From Paramuribaculum sp. (GTDB lineage Bacteria; Bacteroidota; Bacteroidia; Bacteroidales; Muribaculaceae): a DNA stretch of 9,282 bases. The position numbers were made by a program, and so were the translations under genes. The notes beneath the pieces are model-generated. The model was not told the DNA's origin. It saw only the letters and a list, made by a program, of their open reading frames with translations, and ran no database searches. Numbering within the stretch: the first letter of the stretch is position 1; every line of letters begins with the position of its first letter. Of the stretch, positions 1 to 7,957 are shown in pieces. The stretch spans positions 1-9,282 of the forward strand of contig JAIDQW010000014.1 in assembly GCA_029062075.1 (NCBI GenBank). Direction: 5' to 3'.

Positions 1-90
1 ATTTTACCCCCGCTAAAAGGGTGCATACCCTCCAAACGAAATTAAAGAAAATACTTATTAACTATTTTTAATCTTAAATTAAACCAGCTT
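1..90 (+). other. Upstream region of the susC-like gene
   Basis: This is the leader of the SusC-like gene, cut by the window edge. It is AT-rich from about 40 onward. A short inverted repeat, AGGGT-gcat-ACCCT (18-31), could form a weak 5-bp hairpin. TATTTTTA at 63-70 differs by one base from the Bacteroides -7 consensus TAnnTTTG, but no matching -33 TTTG lies at the right distance, so I do not call it a promoter. No strong Shine-Dalgarno sequence precedes the ATG, which is normal in Bacteroidetes. No gene is visible here; the regulator one would expect beside such a locus, if any, lies outside the window. Confidence 0.5.
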
Positions 91-3000
91 ATGATTCACA
101 AGGCAACACAGAACAAAGCTGCTGCAAACCGTTCCCTTATAAATAAGGTGTCGGCGGTAGCGGCTATGGCTGCTCTCTGTGCATTTCCCATGGTGGGTAC
201 ACAGACTGCCTATGCAGCTCCTTCACCTTACGCGGTGAGCGCTGCCGAGAACCTGGTAACAGTTAAAGGTCAGGTTTTCGACTCAGCCGGAGAGCCTCTG
301 GTAGGTGCAACTGTCAAGGTTCAAGGCAATGCTAAAATCGGCACAATGACTGATGCCGACGGCAACTACTCTCTTAAAGTTCCGGAAGGATGTGTGCTTG
401 AGTTCTCATGCATCGGGGTTCTTCCAAAAAATGTCAAAACATCAAAAGGAGCAACAATTTACAATGTAACTCTTGAAGATGACGAAACTTCACTTGAAGA
501 AGTTGTTGTTGTGGGTTACGGTCAGCAGAAAAAAGTGAACCTTACTGGTTCGGTTTCTTCAATCAATGTTGAAAAAATTGCTGAAAACCGACCCATTTCC
601 AACATTTCCCAGGCTCTTGCCGGTCTTGCTGCAGGTGTTAACGTTACATCCGCATCCAACCAGCCCGGTGACAACAACGCCACAATCCGAGTGCGTGGTG
701 TCGGAACACTTAACACCGCTTCTCCTCTTGTGATTATTGATGGAGTGGAAGCTGGTATAAACACAGTGAACCCCGCCGATATTGAGTCAATGTCAGTACT
801 TAAGGATGCAGCATCGGCAGCTATCTACGGTTCACGTGCGGCTAACGGTGTTATCCTCATCACAACAAAGAAAGGTACCGCAGGTTCAATCAAGGTGAAC
901 TATCATGGATATGTTTCATTCCAGTCTATCCGCAAGACCCTCACTCCGGTAAGCAATTATGCAGACTATATGGAACTTGTCAATGAAGGTATGGAAAATA
1001 CCTATGGTTCAAAGAACTACACCTTCAGTGACGCAATTATTGAAGAATGGCGCGCAAACACCAATGATCCGCTGAAATATCCTAACACCGACTGGATAGA
1101 CGCAACATTCAAATCATCGGTTGCTACCAACCATGTAGTGTCTATGAGCGGTGGTACTGATAAAATCCGATTCTACAGTTCATTCGGCTACAACTACAAT
1201 CCTGGTGTTATGCCCAACGCAGGCTACACACAGTACAACGGTCGCGTGAATGTTGAAGCTGATGTCAAGAAATGGCTTACTCTCGGAACCAATGCCAGCG
1301 GTTACGTTGGTATAACCGAAGCCGGCGCACGCTCAGTAAGTGATATCTTCACATACGCCTCTGCCACAACTCCCGGTATGGTATTCCAGGCTCCTGACGG
1401 TCGTTTCGGTGCTATGAACAATCCTGAGGATGACAGCCAATGTGCGGTTAACAACCCGATTTCCCGTGCAAACCGCATTCAGGGTGACAACAGAAGAAAC
1501 AACATCCGTGCTAAATTTTACGGCACATTGCGTCCTTACGAAGGGCTGTCATTCACTGCAAGCTACAACTATCAGATGACAGACACCGAGCAGCGCAACA
1601 AACCCAAAGTTACTCAGGGCTGGAACTTCCTTACCGATCAGATAACATACGACAGCACCGGTAAGATATCAGTCAGCAATTCCGATGCAAAAGTAGAGCG
1701 TTATTTCTATGACTTTGTCGGTCGTTACGACAAGAAATTCTTTGACAACCTCCAGTTAAATCTCATGATTGGTGCTTCTAATGAACTTTACCGTTCTAAG
1801 AGTTTCTCAGCATCAAAACAGGATCTTATCGACATTAACCTATGGGCTCTGAGTGCCTGCACAGGCGATGCCAGCGCAAGCGGCAGCTCTACCGAATGGT
1901 CTATGCGCAGCTTCTTCGGCCGCGTAAACCTTAACTGGGCTGAAAAATATCTCGTTGAATTCAATCTTCGCCGTGACGGTTCAAGCCGCTTCGCCAAAGA
2001 ACGTCGCTGGGGTACCTTCCCTTCAGGTTCTGTAGGCTGGAGACTTGAACAGGAGCCTTTCATGCAGGGTATTGTTGACAAGGGTCTTAATTCTTTCAAA
2101 ATCCGCGCAAGCTATGGTGAGCTCGGTAACAACTCTATCGGCAACTATGACTATCAGGCACTTTACACCAACTCAGGTATGAGCTATGTACTCGGAAATG
2201 CTCTTGCTACCGGTATGGCAATGAATTCTATTCCCAACTCACTCGTGACTTGGGAAAAGACCAAGGTGTTTGACGTTGGTGTTGATTTCAGCCTGTTCCG
2301 CAACCGCTTCTCAGCAGTTGTTGACTACTTCAACAAAAAGACTACCAATATTCTTATCTCACTTCCCGCTCCTTCTGTTCACGGAACAACTTCACTGCCG
2401 AAACTCAACAGCGCAGGTGTGACAAACCAGGGCTTTGAGCTCACCGCTACCTGGAATGACAATATCGGTGATTTCAGATACGGTGTTACTGCAAACGCTA
2501 CTTACGTTACAAACATAGTTGACAAATTCCGTGGAAAAGATAAAGACGGCATGTCTATTTCAGGTGCTAACCTTATATGGGAAGGTCACTCAATCAACTC
2601 ACAGTACCTCCTGAAAGTTGACCGCATTCTTCAGACAGAAGAGGATATGAAAATTGTACAGGATATGATTGACAACGCTCCTCTGGGCAGCAACGGCAGA
2701 CCTGTTAATCCCTTCGCATCATACGGTACACCTCAGCTTGGTGACTTCCTCTATAAAGACACCAATGGTGACGGTATCATCAACGCTGACGACCGTGTGA
2801 TTGTGTCTGACGGTCCCAACCCCAAATGGTATATGGGTCTTACCCTCAACGCAAGCTGGAAAGGTATTGACTTCAGCATGCTCATGCAGTCACAGCTCGG
2901 CGCAAAACGCTACTGGCAAGCAACTGCGTACAACACCCCGACAGTTCGCTACGGTTATCAGATTAACAAAGAGGTGGCTGACGGTCGCTGGTATCCCGGC

Positions 3001-3291
3001 AGAACAGACGCTACATATCCCCGTCTTCTCCAGTACCAGACCACAATAAACCAGCAGGCAAGTGACTTCTATCTCCAGAACCTTGCGTTCCTCAAGATAC
3101 GTAACATAGAGCTCGGCTATACCCTTCCCTCTAAATGGACAGACGCTTGCCAGCTTAGCAAAGTGCGTATTTATGGCACACTTGAAAACTTCTTCACCTT
3201 TACCAAATTCAAAGGCTTTGATCCTGAAGTTTCCGGCATGAACTATCCCACCATGCGTCAGGCTGTGCTCGGTATAAATGTTACATTCTAA
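91..3291 (+). CDS. susC-like: SusC/RagA-family TonB-dependent outer-membrane transporter
   Basis: This 1066-residue protein should form the outer-membrane barrel that imports glycan fragments with energy from TonB-ExbBD, with the SusD partner acting as a lid. A long-n-region signal peptide ends near residue 42 (TAYA|AP). A carboxypeptidase-regulatory-like beta-sandwich follows at about 57-130 (VKGQVFDSAGEPLVGATV, then DADGNYSL). The TonB-box-like SLEEVVVVGYG is at about 134-144. The plug domain spans about 150-262, with VRGVGTLN, PLVIIDGV and the SusC hallmark LKDAASAAIYGSRAANGVI. The remainder is the 22-strand-type barrel. A calcium-loop-like DTNGDGIINADD (890-901) is typical of this family, and the chain ends in the expected terminal Phe. 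There is no STN domain before the sandwich, so it is not expected to signal directly to an anti-sigma factor. Length is normal and the frame is intact. Family assignment is secure; the substrate is unknown. Confidence 0.97.
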   Translation: MIHKATQNKAAANRSLINKVSAVAAMAALCAFPMVGTQTAYAAPSPYAVSAAENLVTVKGQVFDSAGEPLVGATVKVQGNAKIGTMTDADGNYSLKVPEGCVLEFSCIGVLPKNVKTSKGATIYNVTLEDDETSLEEVVVVGYGQQKKVNLTGSVSSINVEKIAENRPISNISQALAGLAAGVNVTSASNQPGDNNATIRVRGVGTLNTASPLVIIDGVEAGINTVNPADIESMSVLKDAASAAIYGSRAANGVILITTKKGTAGSIKVNYHGYVSFQSIRKTLTPVSNYADYMELVNEGMENTYGSKNYTFSDAIIEEWRANTNDPLKYPNTDWIDATFKSSVATNHVVSMSGGTDKIRFYSSFGYNYNPGVMPNAGYTQYNGRVNVEADVKKWLTLGTNASGYVGITEAGARSVSDIFTYASATTPGMVFQAPDGRFGAMNNPEDDSQCAVNNPISRANRIQGDNRRNNIRAKFYGTLRPYEGLSFTASYNYQMTDTEQRNKPKVTQGWNFLTDQITYDSTGKISVSNSDAKVERYFYDFVGRYDKKFFDNLQLNLMIGASNELYRSKSFSASKQDLIDINLWALSACTGDASASGSSTEWSMRSFFGRVNLNWAEKYLVEFNLRRDGSSRFAKERRWGTFPSGSVGWRLEQEPFMQGIVDKGLNSFKIRASYGELGNNSIGNYDYQALYTNSGMSYVLGNALATGMAMNSIPNSLVTWEKTKVFDVGVDFSLFRNRFSAVVDYFNKKTTNILISLPAPSVHGTTSLPKLNSAGVTNQGFELTATWNDNIGDFRYGVTANATYVTNIVDKFRGKDKDGMSISGANLIWEGHSINSQYLLKVDRILQTEEDMKIVQDMIDNAPLGSNGRPVNPFASYGTPQLGDFLYKDTNGDGIINADDRVIVSDGPNPKWYMGLTLNASWKGIDFSMLMQSQLGAKRYWQATAYNTPTVRYGYQINKEVADGRWYPGRTDATYPRLLQYQTTINQQASDFYLQNLAFLKIRNIELGYTLPSKWTDACQLSKVRIYGTLENFFTFTKFKGFDPEVSGMNYPTMRQAVLGINVTF

Positions 3292-3306
3292 TATCGAAAG
3301 AGCAAT

Positions 3307-5025
3307 ATGAAATTCAATAAAATACTAATAGCAGCAGCGACTATTTCAACATTATCGCTCTCAAGCTGCTACGATCTCGACCGTTACCCTGACAACCAGT
3401 TGAGTTCGGGTACATTCTTCAAGACCGAGGCTCATGCCAAGCAGGCTATGATGGGTGTTTACAGCCAGATGCACAGCAATAATGTATTTGGAATGTACTT
3501 CTCATTCGACTGTCTCGGTGGAGTGTCATTCGGCTATGACAACCCCTCGTATCAGACAATTCAGCGAGGCACTGTGGCTGTCAATGCCGCTTACTTCTCC
3601 AATACATGGACATATACCTACGAGGGTATCGCACGCGCTAACAATGTGCTGCAGAATATCGACAAAGTAGATATGACAGACGAGCTCAAGGCACAGTACA
3701 AAGGTGAGGCAAAATTCATGAGAGCTTTGTACTATTTCAATCTGTTGAATCTTTACGGTGGTGTGCCTATCTATGATGAAACAACCATCATTGCCGAAGA
3801 ATTCACACAGATGCTGAAACCTCGAAACACTGCTGAAGAAGTGCGTAACTTCATTATAGCAGACCTGAAGGATGCTGAAACATCACTGCCTGAATCTTGG
3901 AACACCGCCAATGCGGGCAGAGCTACCTCCGGTGCAGCAACCGCCCTCAAAGGTAAAGTTTATCTCTACGGCAAGCAGTACCAGGCAGCATCAGATTGCT
4001 TCAAGAATATTATCGACTCTGGCAAATATGCACTTTATGCAAACTATGCCAACCTGTTCAAGCCGACTGGTGACGAAAGTTCAGAAATGATTTTCGCTAT
4101 TCAGAACCTCGGTGGCGTAGGTCAGGATATAGGTATGCCTATGTGTTTCTATCTCGGTGCCCGTGCAGCATACGGATCATGCTGGAACAATGTTATGGCA
4201 GCAACGACATTTGTTGACTCATACGAGTGGGCAGACGGAAGACCATTTGACTGGGATGAAGTTGTGCCCGATTACACTAGCAGCAATACAGTGAAACAGG
4301 AGGTTTGGTATTCAAAACCAAACACCGGTAAGACTGCAATCCTGGAATATACTCCCTATAAGGATCAACTGCTTGAGATGTATTCTCAGCGTGATCCCCG
4401 TATGGCAGCTTCCATCATCCTTCCCTATACTACTTATGCCGGATGGTCTAAGAATGCTAACAAGACTTTTGAATATGCAATTTTCAAAGGTATGGGTATT
4501 CCTAATGACGGTGCTTTCATCAATGTGAACGGTAACCATGAGGCATATCTGTGGCGTAAGTTTGTTCCGGAAGGAAATATGAACGGAGCCATCAACAATC
4601 GTGAGGACACACCTATCAATTTCCCGCTTATCCGTTACGCAGACATACTCCTCATGCAGGCTGAGTGTCTCAACGAGCTCGGAGATCAGCCAGGTGCCGT
4701 CGCTCTGATTAATCAGGTTCGCACCCGTGCCGGCATGCCCGGTATAAACAGCGGACCCGCTTACTTGAGCGCGAACACTAAAGATGAAGTCTTCACACGT
4801 ATCCGCCACGAGCGTGCTGTAGAACTCGCTTGTGAAGGTCACAGCTACTTCGACATGAAGCGTTGGGGTCTTCTTGAAACACTGAACGGAAGAAAAGAGA
4901 TGTATATCACAGGCAGCAAGAGCCTCTACACCCGCTCTGTTTCTGAACGAGACTATCTCTGGCCTATACCGAGCGGTGAAATTGACAAGAACCCTGATCT
5001 CATTCAGAACCCAGGTTGGCAATAA
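3307..5025 (+). CDS. susD-like: SusD/RagB-family surface glycan-binding lipoprotein
   Basis: This 572-residue lipoprotein should bind glycan on the cell surface and close over the SusC barrel. The N-terminus is a lipoprotein signal with lipobox LSSC, so Cys21 is the lipidated residue. Asp at +2 and +4 (CYDLD) fits the acidic export signal that sends Bacteroidetes lipoproteins to the surface. The N-terminal SusD-like helical (TPR-type) domain includes EAKFMRALYYFNLLNLYGG (134-152). The C-terminal SusD domain includes ERAVELACEGHSYFDMKRWG (502-521) and the closing LWPIPSGEI...NPGW (551-571), both family hallmarks. It starts 15 nt after the SusC stop with a weak purine stretch GAAAGAG (3296-3302) before the ATG, so the two are surely co-transcribed. 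A terminator follows the stop. A long open frame on the opposite strand over this gene is a coding shadow. Confidence 0.97.
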   Translation: MKFNKILIAAATISTLSLSSCYDLDRYPDNQLSSGTFFKTEAHAKQAMMGVYSQMHSNNVFGMYFSFDCLGGVSFGYDNPSYQTIQRGTVAVNAAYFSNTWTYTYEGIARANNVLQNIDKVDMTDELKAQYKGEAKFMRALYYFNLLNLYGGVPIYDETTIIAEEFTQMLKPRNTAEEVRNFIIADLKDAETSLPESWNTANAGRATSGAATALKGKVYLYGKQYQAASDCFKNIIDSGKYALYANYANLFKPTGDESSEMIFAIQNLGGVGQDIGMPMCFYLGARAAYGSCWNNVMAATTFVDSYEWADGRPFDWDEVVPDYTSSNTVKQEVWYSKPNTGKTAILEYTPYKDQLLEMYSQRDPRMAASIILPYTTYAGWSKNANKTFEYAIFKGMGIPNDGAFINVNGNHEAYLWRKFVPEGNMNGAINNREDTPINFPLIRYADILLMQAECLNELGDQPGAVALINQVRTRAGMPGINSGPAYLSANTKDEVFTRIRHERAVELACEGHSYFDMKRWGLLETLNGRKEMYITGSKSLYTRSVSERDYLWPIPSGEIDKNPDLIQNPGWQ

Positions 5026-5051
5026 TATAGAACTTTTCACATAATCTTTAT

Positions 5052-5100
5052 AGTGAAGACAATGGCAAGTCACAATGGGCTTTCATTGTCTTCACTTTTT
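5052..5100 (+). terminator. Rho-independent terminator after susD-like gene
   Basis: AGTGAAGACAATG (5052-5064) pairs perfectly over 13 bp with CATTGTCTTCACT (5084-5096), and a run of five T ends at 5100. The 19-nt loop can form a further short stem, AAG (5067-5069) with CTT (5080-5082). Only 26 nt separate the T run from the sulfatase ATG, and no promoter box is visible in that gap. The structure therefore either ends the susCD transcript or acts as a partial terminator that lowers sulfatase expression relative to susCD. Confidence 0.85.
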
Positions 5101-5126
5101 CACTAAAACTCCTTATTGATTAAATA

Positions 5127-6644
5127 ATGCGACACTTAATCACCGGCATGCTATCGGTCACTGCTTCACTTGCCATAGCGAAAGCGCCTAATGTGATATA
5201 TGTATTTCCCGATCAGATGCGAAACCACGCAATGGGTTTCTGGAGCGAGGAAGGATTCCGCGATTCAGTCACCTTTACCGGTGACCCGGTAATTACGCCT
5301 AATCTGAACGGCTTTGCGAAACAATCGAAAGTCCTTACCTCCTGTCAGAGTAATTTTCCGTTAAGTTCTCCTCATCGAGGTATGTTGCTCACCGGAATGT
5401 TCAGTCATAATTCCGGAATAAGCACCAATTGTGTTGCGAATCGTCCGGTGAGTGATTTGCGCGATGATGCAACATGTATCAGCGATGTGTTTCATAACGC
5501 AGGTTATAATTGCGCATATATAGGTAAACTGCATGCCAATCATCCTACTCCCAACGACCCGCAGAATCCCGGACACTATGTTGAGACACAGGTCCCTGCC
5601 TGGGATGCTTATACCCCTCCGGAAAAGCGCCACGGTTTTGACTATTGGTACAGCTACGGTACATTCGACGTTCATAAACACCCCCATTACTGGGACACCG
5701 AAGGAAATCGTCATGAAATTAGCCAATGGTCACCCGAACATGAAACCGACAAGGCGATAGCATATATTTGCAATGAGGATAATGTGCGTGATCCTGAAAA
5801 GCCGTTCTTTATGATGGTAAGTTACAATCCGCCGCATAGTCCATACCGCTCCACCGAGGATTGTCCGGAGGAGGATTATGCACTGTATGCCGAAAAATCT
5901 TTAGGTGAACTTTATGTGCGCCCGAATGCCGACACCACTATGGCAAAGGCTCCGAGCGTGAGATACTATTTTGCGTCTGTAACGGGAGTTGACCGACAGT
6001 TCGGGAGAATACTCAGCGCCCTTGACAGTCTCGGTCTTTCGGACAACACGCTGGTAATCTTTTCGTCAGACCATGGTGAAACGATGTGCAGCCATGGCAT
6101 CAACGATCCGAAAAATTCGCCATTTGCCGAGAGCATGAATGTGCCTATGCTTATAAGATATCCAGGCAAAATAGCTCCCGGAATCGATACAGAGCTAATA
6201 ATGTCAAGCCCGGATATCATGCCAACAATACTCGGCATTGCCGGGCTTTCAAATGAAATACCGCCAGCCGTTGAGGGACGCGATTATTCAGGCAGACTTC
6301 TCGGCACGAACAATGCCACTCCCCTGCGTAAAGGTGCTCTATATATCAAAAACAGTGATGGTGAACGTGATTCACTAGGAAATGTAATCAGCTATTTTCC
6401 GGTGTCACGAGGCATAAAGACTGACAGATATACTCTCGCTCTTACTATTGACAAAAAAAACGGAAAGCTTAAGAGTTCACTCCTCTTTGATGATGTGGCT
6501 GACCCTTATCAAATGAATAATCTTTCTTTGGAAGATAACAAGGATATTGTTTCAGAACTGTGCGCTGAAATGGTACCGCTATTGAAAGAAGCAGATGATC
6601 CTTGGTACACGCAAAAGATTTTATCTGAAATTATACCTTACTGA
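5127..6644 (+). CDS. Secreted S1-type (formylglycine-dependent) sulfatase, Ser-type
   Basis: This 505-residue enzyme is predicted to hydrolyse sulfate esters, probably on a sulfated glycan, in the periplasm or outside the cell. The N-terminus (MRHLITGMLSVTASLAIAKA) is a short signal peptide with cleavage near 18-20 and no lipobox. The alkaline-phosphatase/sulfatase fold is supported by the metal-ligand pair Asp29-Gln30, the signature Ser80-Ser-Pro-His-Arg84 followed by GMLLTG, Lys134 and His136 (GKLH), His237 (PPHSP), Asp315-His316-Gly317, and the closing DDVADPYQMNNL. Ser80 is the residue expected to become formylglycine, so an anaerobic radical-SAM maturase (anSME) must exist elsewhere. Position +3 is His where canonical signatures have Ser or Ala. 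It lies downstream of susCD, separated by a terminator. The sulfatase superfamily is clear. The substrate and S1 subfamily are not, and a phosphodiesterase-like activity of the same fold cannot be excluded. Confidence 0.9.
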   Translation: MRHLITGMLSVTASLAIAKAPNVIYVFPDQMRNHAMGFWSEEGFRDSVTFTGDPVITPNLNGFAKQSKVLTSCQSNFPLSSPHRGMLLTGMFSHNSGISTNCVANRPVSDLRDDATCISDVFHNAGYNCAYIGKLHANHPTPNDPQNPGHYVETQVPAWDAYTPPEKRHGFDYWYSYGTFDVHKHPHYWDTEGNRHEISQWSPEHETDKAIAYICNEDNVRDPEKPFFMMVSYNPPHSPYRSTEDCPEEDYALYAEKSLGELYVRPNADTTMAKAPSVRYYFASVTGVDRQFGRILSALDSLGLSDNTLVIFSSDHGETMCSHGINDPKNSPFAESMNVPMLIRYPGKIAPGIDTELIMSSPDIMPTILGIAGLSNEIPPAVEGRDYSGRLLGTNNATPLRKGALYIKNSDGERDSLGNVISYFPVSRGIKTDRYTLALTIDKKNGKLKSSLLFDDVADPYQMNNLSLEDNKDIVSELCAEMVPLLKEADDPWYTQKILSEIIPY

Positions 6645-6705
6645 TTGTAGATATGAGAATGCATATATTTTAGACTTGAAATTGGTATAAAATGCCTAAC
6701 AATTC

Positions 6706-6735
6706 CCCCGATTTTACTATAAATCGGGGATTTTT
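6706..6735 (+). terminator. Rho-independent terminator after sulfatase
   Basis: CCCCGATTT (6706-6714) pairs with AAATCGGGG (6721-6729) around a 6-nt loop, followed by an A and five T (6731-6735), with more T-rich sequence beyond. It lies 61 nt after the sulfatase stop and ends the PUL-type unit before the promoter of the amidase gene. Confidence 0.85.
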
Positions 6736-6748
6736 ATTTACTTTTTGC

Positions 6749-6756
6749 TAATTTTG
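6749..6756 (+). promoter_or_regulatory. Bacteroides-type -7 box for the amidase-MCE unit
   Basis: TAATTTTG matches the Bacteroides primary-sigma -7 consensus TAnnTTTG at every fixed position and is followed by C, as is common. It lies just after the upstream terminator and 15 nt before the ATG at 6772. The -33 region, about 19-20 nt upstream, falls in the T-rich terminator tail and is not a good TTTG. Transcription would start near 6760-6763, giving a very short leader. The position is inferred from consensus only. Confidence 0.55.
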
Positions 6757-6771
6757 CGGAAATTTTCGAGT

Positions 6772-7926
6772 ATGATTCTCAATTTCACCATACGAAGATT
6801 ATCCCTACTGCTGTTTGCCGTTCTCGCAATAATATTTTCAGCCGAGGCGAAATTTACCGTTGTTATTGATGCAGGGCATGGTAATCAGGACTATGGTGCT
6901 GTAGGAAAAACCTCCAACGAAAAAGATATTAATCTGGGGGTAGCTCTGAGAGTGGGTGATCTGATAAAAAAGAATATGCCTGATGTGGAAGTGATTTATA
7001 CTCGCAATAATGACACTTTTGTGACTCTGCAAGGTCGTGCTGATATTGCAAACAAGGCTAAAGGTGATCTTTTTATTTCGATTCACACCAATTCAGTTGA
7101 TAAAAAATCCAAGAATTATTTAACTGTCCATGGTGCTTCAGTTTACACTCTCGGTTTCAAGAAAAGCAGCGAGAACCTGGCAGTTGCTATGCGCGAAAAC
7201 GCTGTTATGAAACTTGAAAGCGACTACTCAACCACTTACGAGGGTTTTGACCCATCCTCATCCGAATCTTACATAATTTTTGAGATGAGCCAGAATCTCC
7301 ACATGGCTCAGAGCATTGAGGCTGCCAACGAAATTCAGAAAGAGCTTGTTTCAACTGCCGGTCGTTTTGACAGGGGTGTCCGTCAGGCTAACTTCTGGGT
7401 TCTTTTCAAAACCAGTATGCCGGCTATTCTTGTAGAACTTGATTTTATATGTAACCCGGAAATGGAACGCTTCATGAGTTCATCTGCCGGTAAGGATAAA
7501 CTCGCTACAGCAATTTATAACGGCTTTGCCCGCTATAAGATTCTTGCAGATAAACGGGCAGGAGTTATGTCAGCACCTATCAAGATTCTCACTGTTCCGA
7601 AAGAAACCGCCCCGGAGACGATAAAAGAAGACGTTCCGGAAACTAAACCGGAAACTGCTATTGATAGCACACCCAAAAGCGACAACGGCAATACACCTAT
7701 AATATATAAGGTGCAGTTTTACACTTCGAGCACGGTTTTATCTTCAGGCTCTGCAAAACTTAAGGGTATAAAAAACATTGATTATTATCGTGACGGAGGC
7801 TTGATTAAATATACTACCGGTGAGTTTTCAACTGAAAAAGAAGCAGAAAAAAAACTCAGGGAGGTGAGAAAATCGTTTCCGGATGCGTTTATAATAAAAA
7901 CCCGAGGTGGAAAACGGGTAAAATAA
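6772..7926 (+). CDS. N-acetylmuramoyl-L-alanine amidase (Amidase_3) with C-terminal SPOR-like domain
   Basis: This protein (384 residues from the ATG at 6772) should cleave the amide bond between N-acetylmuramic acid and the stem peptide, a role in cell-wall turnover and daughter-cell separation. A signal peptide (hydrophobic 10-22, FSAEA|KF near 26) exports it to the periplasm. The zinc amidase motifs are all present: His36 in VVIDAGHG, Glu50 in SNEKDINL, His105 in FISIHTNS and catalytic Glu223 in ILVELDFICNP. A Pro/Glu/Thr-rich linker (about 265-308) leads to a region at 310-377 (IYKVQFYTSS ... GEFSTEKEAEKKLREVR ... AFIIK) resembling a SPOR domain, which in this class binds denuded septal peptidoglycan. 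An in-frame TTG at 6745 would add nine residues but lies upstream of the promoter box, so I prefer the ATG. The MCE gene follows 31 nt later, probably in one operon. Confidence 0.93.
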   Translation: MILNFTIRRLSLLLFAVLAIIFSAEAKFTVVIDAGHGNQDYGAVGKTSNEKDINLGVALRVGDLIKKNMPDVEVIYTRNNDTFVTLQGRADIANKAKGDLFISIHTNSVDKKSKNYLTVHGASVYTLGFKKSSENLAVAMRENAVMKLESDYSTTYEGFDPSSSESYIIFEMSQNLHMAQSIEAANEIQKELVSTAGRFDRGVRQANFWVLFKTSMPAILVELDFICNPEMERFMSSSAGKDKLATAIYNGFARYKILADKRAGVMSAPIKILTVPKETAPETIKEDVPETKPETAIDSTPKSDNGNTPIIYKVQFYTSSTVLSSGSAKLKGIKNIDYYRDGGLIKYTTGEFSTEKEAEKKLREVRKSFPDAFIIKTRGGKRVK

Positions 7927-7957
7927 CAGATAAATAATTCTCTTATCATACGGTCAG

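Noticed and set aside
63..70. TATTTTTA as a -7 promoter box for the susC-like gene
   Set aside because: It has one mismatch to TAnnTTTG, no -33 TTTG at 19-21 nt upstream, and an AT-rich background.
1788..2099. 103-codon minus-strand open frame inside the susC-like gene
   Set aside because: It is wholly inside a secure barrel-coding region, is Arg/Leu-rich and featureless, and is best explained as a coding shadow. The other internal frames at 522-764, 2801-3049, 3455-3670, 3872-4090, 5361-5726, 5966-6238, 6838-7086 and 8317-8520 were dismissed for the same reason.
2758..2793. EF-hand or dockerin-like motif DTNGDGIINADD as a separate domain
   Set aside because: This loop is a routine conserved element of SusC-family barrels, not an added dockerin module.
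4312..5073. 253-codon open frame on the minus strand over the susD-like gene and its terminator
   Set aside because: It lies antisense to a secure SusD protein, shows no recognisable domain or signal, starts beyond a terminator hairpin, and has a composition typical of a shadow frame.
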